In this document: positions 15,653-22,848 of the stretch, piece after piece | Numbering within the stretch: position 1 is the first letter of the stretch | Layout of the letters: each line of letters begins with the position of its first letter | Notes under the pieces: model-generated | Told to the model about the DNA's origin: nothing | What the model saw: only the letters and a program-made list of their open reading frames with translations | The model's database searches: none | From: DAOQAK01 sp043801235 | GTDB lineage: Bacteria > Bacteroidota > Bacteroidia > Bacteroidales > CG2-30-32-10 | Assembly (NCBI GenBank): GCA_043801235.1 | Contig: JAZDMF010000236.1 | Coordinates: 1-25,751, forward strand | DNA length: 25,751 nucleotides | Reading direction: 5' to 3' | Program-made: the position numbers and the translations under genes

Positions 15653-17800
15653 TTATTTCAGGTAATCATTAAAATAATTCTCAATCTTGTGTAGCAGGTG
15701 AACCCTGTCTTTGCCACCTACATTGTGCTCATGTTCCGGGTAAACAAAGTAATCAAGTTGTTTTCCTTCATCAACGCATTTTTTAACGAAGGTCAGTGAA
15801 TGCTGCCAGACGACAGTGTTATCAATGGTCCCGTGAATGATTAATAATTTTCCCTGCAGGTCTTTCACATAGTTCAAAAGATTGGCATTCTCATATCCCA
15901 GAGGATTTTCTTCAGGGGTATCCATGTATCGCTCGCCATACATTACTTCATAAAATTCCCAGTTGATCACAGGCCCACCAGCTACTGCAACTTTGAATAA
16001 TCCCGGATTTTTCAAAAGCATATTTATGGTCATAAATCCGCCGTAACTCCAGCCGTACACACCCATTTTAGTTGTATCTACATAATTAAGTTTTTTTAGA
16101 TAATCTACTCCAAGCATTTGGTCTTCCATTTCAATGGTTCCAATGTTGCGGTGAATGGCCTGCTCGAATTTCAGCCCTCTGTCTGAAGAACCATGATTAT
16201 CAAGAGAAAAAACAACATAGCCCTTACTTGCCAGATAATTCAGAAAAAAACCTGCACCACCAAGCCATGTATCAGTTATCATCTGATTATGCGGTCCGCC
16301 GTAAACATAAACAATCACGGGATATTTTTTTGTGGAATCAAAATCAAGCGGCATGAGAAGCCTGCAATACAAATCGCAACTGTCTTTCGCTTTGATTGTA
16401 AATATTGACATTTCGGGCATTTTGTATTCCTTCAGCGGATTAGAATTTTTCTTTACAGTCTGCAATATCTTGCCCTCTGAATCTTCGAGCAAATACTCAC
16501 CAGCAATAGAGGTACTTGAATAACTATCAAGAACATATTTACCGTCATCACTCCATTGTGCATCATGTGTTCCTTCGGCTGATGAGATTTTCACGATTTT
16601 TTCATTCTTTAAATTCACGCTGTAAATTTGGCGTTCCAGAGGATTAAGAGCTGTTGAAATATAAAATGCTTTTGTATCGGTTGCATCTGTGCCCAGAAAA
16701 TCGGTTACAACCCAATCGCCTTTTGTAAGTTGTTTGATCAGTTTTCCATCTGTATTATATAAATACAAATGATTGTATCCGTCGCGCTGGTTCTGCCACA
16801 TAAACTGATCTGTTTTCATTTTTAAAAAATAAAGTCCATGCAAGGGTTCAACATATTTATCATTCTCCTCTTCAAAAAGCGTTTTCACAAACTCTCCGGT
16901 TGAAGCATCGTACTGGTTTAATTTCATATGATTCTGCGCTCTGTTCAGAACAGCAATGAAAATATATTTTTCATCAGGACTCCATGTAATATTGGTCAGA
17001 TATTGCTCTGCCGGCTCACCTGTTTTTAGAAATATTTTTTTCTGAGTAAGCGGATTATAAACACCTACAGTTACATGGTGGCTCGTCATTCCAGCCATCG
17101 GGTACTTTATGTCTTCTTCTTCAGCTATGCGGTTTTCAAGATCAGAAATATAAACCAAAGGATAATCTGTAACCATAGTCTGATCCATGCGATAGAAAGC
17201 AAGCAAGGTTCCTGATGGTGACCAAAATGTACCTTTTGAAATGCCGAACTCATCGCGGTGAACTGATTGCCCGTTAACAATATTTATGTTGGTGTCGCTG
17301 GTTACAGCGTACTCTTTTCCTTTAACAGAAATGAAAAGATTGTTTTCAACGGTATAAGCAGCCGACAGCGTTTTTTCCGCAATGTCAGTATTCTCGGCAT
17401 TTTCATTCAATGTGTTGACGGCTTCTGCTTTTTTTTCACTGATATTGTATTTATATATTTTGTCGTTCTTATTGAAATAAAATGTGCTTGTATCTATCCA
17501 AGTAATATCCGGAAATCCATTCAGTTCGGCATCACCTAAACCCTTTATCTTCTCATTCAGAGATGAAAGTTTTGAGATTGTGTCACGTCTCTCATTAAGA
17601 GCATTTCCTTTAATAAGGCACTTCAGGTCAACATATGAAAAAGTGTTACTGCTTGCTATCCATTGCAGTTGGCTCATATATTTGGGATAAAGAGAGCGCT
17701 TGGTATAGGCATCTTCAAGAGTAAGAATTTTTGTTTGCGCAGCAATAAACAGCGGTATGAATAACAAAAAAAGTGCTGAAGTGAATTTAATTCTATTCAT
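15653..17800 (-). CDS. Dipeptidyl peptidase IV-like serine peptidase (S9B)
   Basis: This is a 715-residue protein of normal family length. Signal peptide MNRIKFTSALFLLFIPLFIAAQ is followed by the eight-bladed DPPIV N-terminal propeller (about 30-460), then the alpha/beta-hydrolase domain. The catalytic triad is visible: Ser585 in GWSYGGFM, Asp660 in HGTIDNTV, and His692 in PEHEHNV (His690 is the alternative). Upstream, VYGGPHNQ provides the oxyanion region. Enzymes of this family release Xaa-Pro or related dipeptides from peptide N-termini. There is no T9SS domain, so it is probably periplasmic, and it could process peptides made outside by the M1 enzyme. It is followed downstream by a convergent terminator region and preceded by an inverted-arm element. 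Confidence 0.93.
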   Translation of the reverse strand: MNRIKFTSALFLLFIPLFIAAQTKILTLEDAYTKRSLYPKYMSQLQWIASSNTFSYVDLKCLIKGNALNERRDTISKLSSLNEKIKGLGDAELNGFPDITWIDTSTFYFNKNDKIYKYNISEKKAEAVNTLNENAENTDIAEKTLSAAYTVENNLFISVKGKEYAVTSDTNINIVNGQSVHRDEFGISKGTFWSPSGTLLAFYRMDQTMVTDYPLVYISDLENRIAEEEDIKYPMAGMTSHHVTVGVYNPLTQKKIFLKTGEPAEQYLTNITWSPDEKYIFIAVLNRAQNHMKLNQYDASTGEFVKTLFEEENDKYVEPLHGLYFLKMKTDQFMWQNQRDGYNHLYLYNTDGKLIKQLTKGDWVVTDFLGTDATDTKAFYISTALNPLERQIYSVNLKNEKIVKISSAEGTHDAQWSDDGKYVLDSYSSTSIAGEYLLEDSEGKILQTVKKNSNPLKEYKMPEMSIFTIKAKDSCDLYCRLLMPLDFDSTKKYPVIVYVYGGPHNQMITDTWLGGAGFFLNYLASKGYVVFSLDNHGSSDRGLKFEQAIHRNIGTIEMEDQMLGVDYLKKLNYVDTTKMGVYGWSYGGFMTINMLLKNPGLFKVAVAGGPVINWEFYEVMYGERYMDTPEENPLGYENANLLNYVKDLQGKLLIIHGTIDNTVVWQHSLTFVKKCVDEGKQLDYFVYPEHEHNVGGKDRVHLLHKIENYFNDYLK

Positions 17801-17819
17801 AAAATTAAGATTTTTCTTT

Positions 17820-17981
17820 TCGGTTAATCGGGTTTCGGATATCAGATTTCGGTTTATCCGTTTTTTAGTTTTCTGAAAATTGGTTTTCTCGATTTTCCAT
17901 TTTGTATCATCAAAAAACTACAATATTCTTTTTTTGAAATCAGATTCACTGATAACTGACAAACGAAACCCGATAAACTGA
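17820..17981. repeat. Inverted-arm intergenic element (spacer 110 nt)
   Basis: Arms 17820-17845 and 17956-17981 are inverted copies, 21 of 26 identical without gaps, sharing ATCGGGTTTCG/CGAAACCCGAT. The element fills most of the gap between the GGGP synthase and DPP4 genes, both on the minus strand. The interior is made of similar degenerate words and has no ORF. Confidence 0.5.
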
Positions 17982-18023
17982 ATTACGAAATCTCAAAATG
18001 CAAATACTTGCTGCAAAAAAACA

Positions 18024-18761
18024 TTAACAAGCCAGCTTAATGGCATCTGCAATATTTTCAATAAGCCTCACATTTTCTTCAATAGCGTTGCCAACAACAA
18101 CAATATCAGCGCCGGCACAGCACAAATCATGTGCCTTGGCCGGTGTGCGGATTCCGCCTCCCACTACAAGAGGAACCGAAATATTCTGCTTCACTTTTGC
18201 GATCATTTTTTCTGCTACAGTAAGTATGGCTCCGCTTCCTGCATCCATGAAGATCATTTTCAGTCCTAGCATTTCGCCCGCCATTGCTGTACAAATAGCA
18301 ATATCGGCTTTATCAGCAGGAATGGGATGAGAATTGCTGATGTACAATGCAGCCGTGGGTTTTCCGCTTTCAATAAGCATGTAGCCTGTCGGAATAATTT
18401 CAAGTCCGCTGGACTTCAGGTAAGGTGCTGCAATCACATGTTTGCCGATAAGCATCTCAGGGTTTCGTCCGCTGATGAGTGAAAGCAATAGTATGGCATC
18501 GGCATTTTTATTGATCTGCATAGTGTTTCCGGGAAAAATAACGACAGGCACTTCGCAGTTATCTTTTAATGTTTTAATGGTGATATCAAGATTGTCATTC
18601 GTAAGCAAACTGCCCCCGACAAAGAAAAAATCGACAGCATTCTTCGATGCTATGTCAGCAATATTCAGCAACTGTTTAGGCGTTGTCTTGTCGGGATCAA
18701 GAAGAACGGCAAACTTTTTTGGTTTCTTTCCCTTTTTCGCAATACCTGAATATACGTTCAT
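18024..18761 (-). CDS. Geranylgeranylglyceryl phosphate (GGGP) synthase family protein
   Basis: From the ATG at 18761 the protein is 245 residues and begins MNVYSGIAKK. An in-frame ATG 13 codons earlier overlaps the upstream gene and is less likely. It is a TIM-barrel prenyltransferase with the family motifs DPDK (22-25), FVGGS (47-51), YISNSHP (140-146), MDAGSGA (172-178), GGGIR (201-205) and VGNAIE (223-228). The family joins sn-glycerol-1-phosphate to a polyprenyl diphosphate, the first step to archaeal-type ether lipids. Bacteroidota homologues are known to have this activity, but their biological role is unsettled. The gene starts 35 nt after the PPTase stop on the same strand, and a TATATTTG box lies at 18789-18782. 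Confidence 0.92.
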   Translation of the reverse strand: MNVYSGIAKKGKKPKKFAVLLDPDKTTPKQLLNIADIASKNAVDFFFVGGSLLTNDNLDITIKTLKDNCEVPVVIFPGNTMQINKNADAILLLSLISGRNPEMLIGKHVIAAPYLKSSGLEIIPTGYMLIESGKPTAALYISNSHPIPADKADIAICTAMAGEMLGLKMIFMDAGSGAILTVAEKMIAKVKQNISVPLVVGGGIRTPAKAHDLCCAGADIVVVGNAIEENVRLIENIADAIKLAC

Positions 18762-18781
18762 AATTATAGAATTGGTGCAGA

Positions 18782-18789
18782 CAAATATA
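18782..18789 (-). promoter_or_regulatory. Candidate internal -7 box before the GGGP synthase gene
   Basis: Minus-strand TATATTTG matches TAnnTTTG and ends 20 nt before the ATG at 18761. No TTG lies at the ideal distance, so this may only be a secondary promoter inside the PPTase-GGGP synthase operon. Confidence 0.3.
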
Positions 18790-18796
18790 AGTATTA

Positions 18797-19438
18797 TCAA
18801 CTTGCTACAGTATAAACAAGCATATAATCGTCAAGTTTTTCATAGCGGACAGCATACTCTTTTTGAAATTTTCCGGTATTGATTTCAGCGCAGAACACTC
18901 CTTTTCCCACATAATCAAAAGGGTGGAGCCAAATATGTTCCTGGAAAAGCAAATTTTTTTCGCCATAAAGTTTATACAAAGATTCTTTGGCCCCCCAGCA
19001 AACATAAAGTTGTTCCAGCCTTGATGCGATCCCAATATTATTTATTTCAGTATCTGAAAGAAATTTATAAATTACTTTTTCAATTTTAGGATGGATAATT
19101 TCTATATCAATGCCCACAGGAAAATGGCGACTGACTATGGCGGCAGAATATTTACCTGAATGCGAAACGGAAAGATGATGAGAGTTAAACTGCAAATAAG
19201 GTTTTCCAAATTCATCATAAATTACATGGGAATATTCTTCATCAGAGATAAGTTCTTTTAATAATACACGGTAGCTGAGCCATTGCATCCGCCTGGTATC
19301 GTTGCGAAAGCCACAGTACTGCTTCTCTTCATCATCATTTAGTCCGATTTTTCTTAACAACATATCCGGAGTTTCGGTAATTTCCCAAACTCCAAGCAGT
19401 GTATCTTTTTGCAAATTTCTTTTCAGATAAACAGGCAT
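18797..19438 (-). CDS. 4'-phosphopantetheinyl transferase (Sfp/AcpT superfamily)
   Basis: Start taken at the ATG at 19438, giving 213 residues. An in-frame ATG 13 codons upstream would place the predicted -7 box inside the coding region. The superfamily signatures are present: SVSHSG (substrate loop), GIDIE (109-113, with D111 and E113 as Mg2+ ligands) and WGAKESLYK (148-156, with E152 the third metal ligand and the catalytic Lys). The enzyme moves phosphopantetheine from CoA to a Ser of acyl or peptidyl carrier proteins in the cytoplasm. Which carrier it serves cannot be told from here. It leads an apparent two-gene operon with the GGGP synthase. Confidence 0.92.
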   Translation of the reverse strand: MPVYLKRNLQKDTLLGVWEITETPDMLLRKIGLNDDEEKQYCGFRNDTRRMQWLSYRVLLKELISDEEYSHVIYDEFGKPYLQFNSHHLSVSHSGKYSAAIVSRHFPVGIDIEIIHPKIEKVIYKFLSDTEINNIGIASRLEQLYVCWGAKESLYKLYGEKNLLFQEHIWLHPFDYVGKGVFCAEINTGKFQKEYAVRYEKLDDYMLVYTVAS

Positions 19439-19454
19439 GGTTTTTTTCTTAATG

Positions 19455-19482
19455 CAAAGATAGAAATTCACACTCACTTCAA
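19455..19482 (-). promoter_or_regulatory. Bacteroidota-type promoter of the PPTase gene
   Basis: On the minus strand a TTG (19482-19480), 17 nt of spacing, and TATCTTTG (19462-19455) fit the TTG-N17-23-TAnnTTTG pattern. The -7 box ends 16 nt before the chosen ATG at 19438 and supports that start over the longer one. Confidence 0.5.
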
Positions 19483-19773
19483 AACCTCTGACATTAAAAA
19501 CCTCTAATATTATTTTTTACAAAAACTCGCAATACTGAAAATTTACGTTCTTAGATAAATATAAAATTTTTGTCATTTTATTGTTTTTTTGCATGGATAA
19601 GAGATATGCCAGCAATATCCCAATCTTTGGTTTTCGTTGAATGACAATACACAGTATTTGTTGACTGCATATACCGGGAAATTTATGGTTATAGAAAAAT
19701 CAGGTATAAATACCTGTATTATAATAGTAATTGCCTTCGTAATTTTATCCTCTGAAAATTTTATATTAATAAT
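19483..19773. other. Divergent intergenic region
   Basis: About 290 nt between the PPTase promoter and the secreted-protein operon. It contains a 15-nt direct repeat with 13 identities (AAAACCTCTGACATT at 19481-19495; AAAACCTCTAATATT at 19497-19511), an 8-bp inverted pair TTGTCATT/AATGACAA (19570-19577/19640-19647) and an operator-like palindrome at 19701-19716. No TAnnTTTG box was found on the plus strand, and no credible ORF. Confidence 0.45.
19701..19716 (+). promoter_or_regulatory. Operator-like palindrome upstream of the propeller operon
   Basis: CAGGTAT and ATACCTG form a perfect 7-bp inverted repeat around AA, ending 57 nt before the ATG at 19774. The size and symmetry fit a dimeric regulator site. 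It is the only clean palindrome in this leader. No regulator is encoded nearby. Confidence 0.4.
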
Positions 19774-21315
19774 ATGAAAAAACATTTACTTTTTCTTCTG
19801 CTTCTTACTCAAAATGCTTGTTCATTTTCGCAATCCTATTTTTATAAAGAATACGATAATAACGGCAAGGCTGAATTCGGGCTTGGCGTGACCGAAACAA
19901 CAAATCATGATTTTGTAATTGTGGGAATGACTGGTGACCCTCTGAGCTTACTTGGCAATTACCAGGGATGGATACTTAAAATCAACTCTGAAGGAGACAC
20001 GCTTTGGACAAAGCAATACGGCGATTATGGCACTGATCTCTTTACCAGTATTTTACCTCATGATACCAATTTTATTATTTCGGGAATAAAATTTGTGTAC
20101 GGGAAAGGTCGCGATGGCTGGCTCATGGAAGTTGATTCTTTTGGTAATAAAATTTGGGAAAAGACCTATGGAGGAACAGGCTATACCCATGATGGCCTTT
20201 CATCCATCATTCCAACATCTGATGGCGGCTACCTCATGACAGGGAGCACAGAATCATTCGGCACCGACAGCACTCAAGATGCCTGGCTCATCAAACTGAA
20301 TTCATCGTTTGATACAATGTGGACTAGAACTTATGACATGGGCGTGATAAACGAAACAACAAGTTTTACAGACGACGGCATAAATATAGTGCCGTTTCAA
20401 AACAACAAATACATTTTTGCTGTCAACACCTGTGAATCTGGCTGTGATGGAATAGATCCGCATTTGTATGCGTCATATATTATTGTTGACTCTGTGGGAA
20501 ACGTACTTCTCAGCCGTTCCTATACCGATGGTCCGAAAAATAAATTCAAACAGATCGCATCAACCAGCGACGGTAGTGCAATTATTGCCGGAGCAACAAG
20601 CATGAGGGACAGTGTTCTGTTTACCCTGTTCCGAAGCGAAGACATGTGGGTGCTGAAACTGACCAGCGACGCGACCGATACTTTGTGGACAAAATCTTTT
20701 GGTGAAAATGGCATATACGACGGGGGCTGGAGTATTTTTGAAACAGATGACGGAGGTTATATGATGTCCGCATACTCCCAGATCGACTGTACACCGAGTT
20801 ATAACTATGACAACATTTGGTGGATGAAACTGGACAGCAATGGCGACACAACCTGTGTGCGGCGCTGGGGCGGCCCCGACAACGATGATTTGCTTTATAT
20901 TATTCCAACCTCCGACGGCGGCATTATCGGCACAGGCGGTGTAAACGGCAACTCCAATCCTTTGGAAGGACCAATCCCTGGTGATGCAGACCTTGTTATA
21001 ATTAAAACCGATGCTCAGGGGCTGATCACGGGAATTGAAAACACAGAATCTGAAAATGTTTTTTTCTCAATCTATCCAAACCCCGCATCTGATCATTTTA
21101 CCCTGATGATGAACATTAATGCAGAAGAAATAATTACTGCCGAACTTTTCGATCTGACCGGAAGGATAATCTTTGAAGAAAATTTTATTTCCTCTTCAAA
21201 TGGAATGCAAATACTGGAATTCAGCGTACCGCAAATAAATAGCGGAATATATTATTTACAGGTCCGCTCAAATAATTTTTCAAAAACAATTCCCGTTGAA
21301 ATTTTTAATAACTAA
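19774..21315 (+). CDS. Secreted SBBP-like beta-propeller protein, T9SS type A
   Basis: This 513-residue protein has signal peptide MKKHLLFLLLLTQNACSFSQ. Residues of about 25-420 hold repeated propeller units of the type 'SDGGY...G.T.S....DAWLIKL...GD..W.KTYGG', seen for example in SIIPTSDGGYLMTGSTESFG, with late copies keeping WWMKLDSNGD and IIPTSDGGIIGTGG. The C-terminal sorting domain (about 430-513) begins FSIYPNPASDHF, contains AELFDLTGRIIFE, and ends TIPVEIFNN. It is the first gene of a four-gene cassette; the next starts 2 nt after its stop. It is probably exported to the cell surface by T9SS. No enzymatic motif is visible. Confidence 0.88.
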   Translation: MKKHLLFLLLLTQNACSFSQSYFYKEYDNNGKAEFGLGVTETTNHDFVIVGMTGDPLSLLGNYQGWILKINSEGDTLWTKQYGDYGTDLFTSILPHDTNFIISGIKFVYGKGRDGWLMEVDSFGNKIWEKTYGGTGYTHDGLSSIIPTSDGGYLMTGSTESFGTDSTQDAWLIKLNSSFDTMWTRTYDMGVINETTSFTDDGINIVPFQNNKYIFAVNTCESGCDGIDPHLYASYIIVDSVGNVLLSRSYTDGPKNKFKQIASTSDGSAIIAGATSMRDSVLFTLFRSEDMWVLKLTSDATDTLWTKSFGENGIYDGGWSIFETDDGGYMMSAYSQIDCTPSYNYDNIWWMKLDSNGDTTCVRRWGGPDNDDLLYIIPTSDGGIIGTGGVNGNSNPLEGPIPGDADLVIIKTDAQGLITGIENTESENVFFSIYPNPASDHFTLMMNINAEEIITAELFDLTGRIIFEENFISSSNGMQILEFSVPQINSGIYYLQVRSNNFSKTIPVEIFNN

Positions 21316-21317
21316 AA

Positions 21318-22841
21318 ATGATTGCCATGAAACTAAAAATTATTTTTTTAATCATTGTCCTTTGTGCAATGAAATCTTTTTCACAAACACAATGGACTAA
21401 TTATTCTGATCAGCCTGTTCTCTCAATGGACACAACAATTATGTTGTGGGCGGCTTATGGACAACCGGCCTGCATCATACAGAATGATACATTTAAAATG
21501 TGGTACGGTGTTGCGAGCGGAGTGAATTCAGGCGATACTATCCCCAGGGGAAGAACTCATTATGCATGGTCTGTTGATGGAATTAACTGGAATAAATATT
21601 CCGGCAACCCGGTGCTTGATGTCGGAAGTGCGGGACAATGGGATGATGAATGGCTGGATACACCTGAAATTCTATGGGACGGCAATGAATTCAAACTCTA
21701 TTATTATGGCGATTCAGTTTATATGTCGGGTGCGGTGAATGCAAGCATCGGTTTGGCTACCTCTCAAGACGGAATAAACTGGACAAAACAAGGAATCGTT
21801 TTGCAAAAAGGAAATGCAGGTGACTGGGATGGAAATTTTATTGAATCTCCTGCCGCCTACTATGATCCATCGTCGGGTGTATATGCCATGTGGTACTCGG
21901 CACAGGATACTGCAGGATGGATCAGGATTGGTCTGGCTGTTTCGCCTGACGGTTCAAGCTGGATTAAATACCCGACACCTGTTTTGGATCATGGCAGTCC
22001 GGGTTGCTGGGAAGATATATTTGTAGCTGTTCCTGCGGTTATCAGGACTGGACATATTTTTGAAATGTGGTACAGCGGAATATCGAATGCGGGTCAGTTT
22101 GATTCTGTTTTTGTGGGTTATGCTGTATCACTGAACGGAACAACCTGGATCAAGTATCCGGGAAATCCTGTCCTGTCAAATGCGCCAGGCGATACCAGCC
22201 GTTACTGGGCCGTTGATGTGGTTTGGGATGCCAATAATAATGAATACAAACTCTGGTACGAAAACAATTATAAATGGGATGCAAATGCCATATACATGGC
22301 AACATCTCCAAGAAATGTTCTTTATTCAAACAATTGTTCTGTGAGCGTTAGCAACGATACCACTATAAACGCCGATGACAGCATTGTCTTGCATGCTGAT
22401 GGTGGTACCTATTATCAATGGGATCCCGCCTATGGCCTGAGCGATGCGAACATTCAGAATCCAACCGCCAGCCCTGATACCACTACTCAGTACACGGTTC
22501 TGATCGTTAACGATTCCTGTATCACAGTCGATTCAGTATTAGTCACCGTTCTGCCTGTTTCTGTTGCCGAACATAACAAAGCTGTTCAGGATGTTCAGAT
22601 ATATCCAAATCCTGCAGAGGATGACGCAACCCTCGTTTTCTCCCTTTCATCGGATGCAGTCGTATCGGTTAATCTGAAAGATATTCAGGGACGTACTGTT
22701 AAAAATATTTTCTTCAACAATCTTTGCAGTGGCAAACAATCGGTTTATATTGATTCTGATTATCTTTCATCAGGAATGTATTTTTTGGAAATAGATGCGG
22801 AAAACTTTAAAGTACTGAAAAAAATAATTTTCACAAATTAA
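21318..22841 (+). CDS. Secreted five-bladed-propeller-like protein with Ig module, T9SS type A
   Basis: The product is 507 residues from 21318; an ATG three codons later (21327, MKLKIIFLIIVLCAMKSFSQ) is an equally good start. Five repeats of about 65 residues (about 25-340) share 'MWY.......I..A.S.DG..W.KY.GNPVL......WD..W...P.V'. This resembles the GH32/43/68/130-type five-bladed fold, but I cannot pick out a catalytic acid pair, so activity is not claimed. A single Ig-like module (about 341-415; YYQWDPAYGLSDANIQNPTA, TTTQYTV) follows. It is related to the modules of the 10521 protein but lacks their Cys pair. The type A sorting domain starts at about 425 (QIYPNPAEDD). It is tightly coupled to both neighbours. 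Confidence 0.85.
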   Translation: MIAMKLKIIFLIIVLCAMKSFSQTQWTNYSDQPVLSMDTTIMLWAAYGQPACIIQNDTFKMWYGVASGVNSGDTIPRGRTHYAWSVDGINWNKYSGNPVLDVGSAGQWDDEWLDTPEILWDGNEFKLYYYGDSVYMSGAVNASIGLATSQDGINWTKQGIVLQKGNAGDWDGNFIESPAAYYDPSSGVYAMWYSAQDTAGWIRIGLAVSPDGSSWIKYPTPVLDHGSPGCWEDIFVAVPAVIRTGHIFEMWYSGISNAGQFDSVFVGYAVSLNGTTWIKYPGNPVLSNAPGDTSRYWAVDVVWDANNNEYKLWYENNYKWDANAIYMATSPRNVLYSNNCSVSVSNDTTINADDSIVLHADGGTYYQWDPAYGLSDANIQNPTASPDTTTQYTVLIVNDSCITVDSVLVTVLPVSVAEHNKAVQDVQIYPNPAEDDATLVFSLSSDAVVSVNLKDIQGRTVKNIFFNNLCSGKQSVYIDSDYLSSGMYFLEIDAENFKVLKKIIFTN

Positions 22842-22848
22842 TATTTCA

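Noticed and set aside
19573..19785. Minus-strand open frame of 70 codons in the divergent region
   Set aside because: It overlaps the start of the secreted-protein gene, covers the palindrome, and its translation is a low-complexity Ile/Phe/Lys string with no recognisable pattern.
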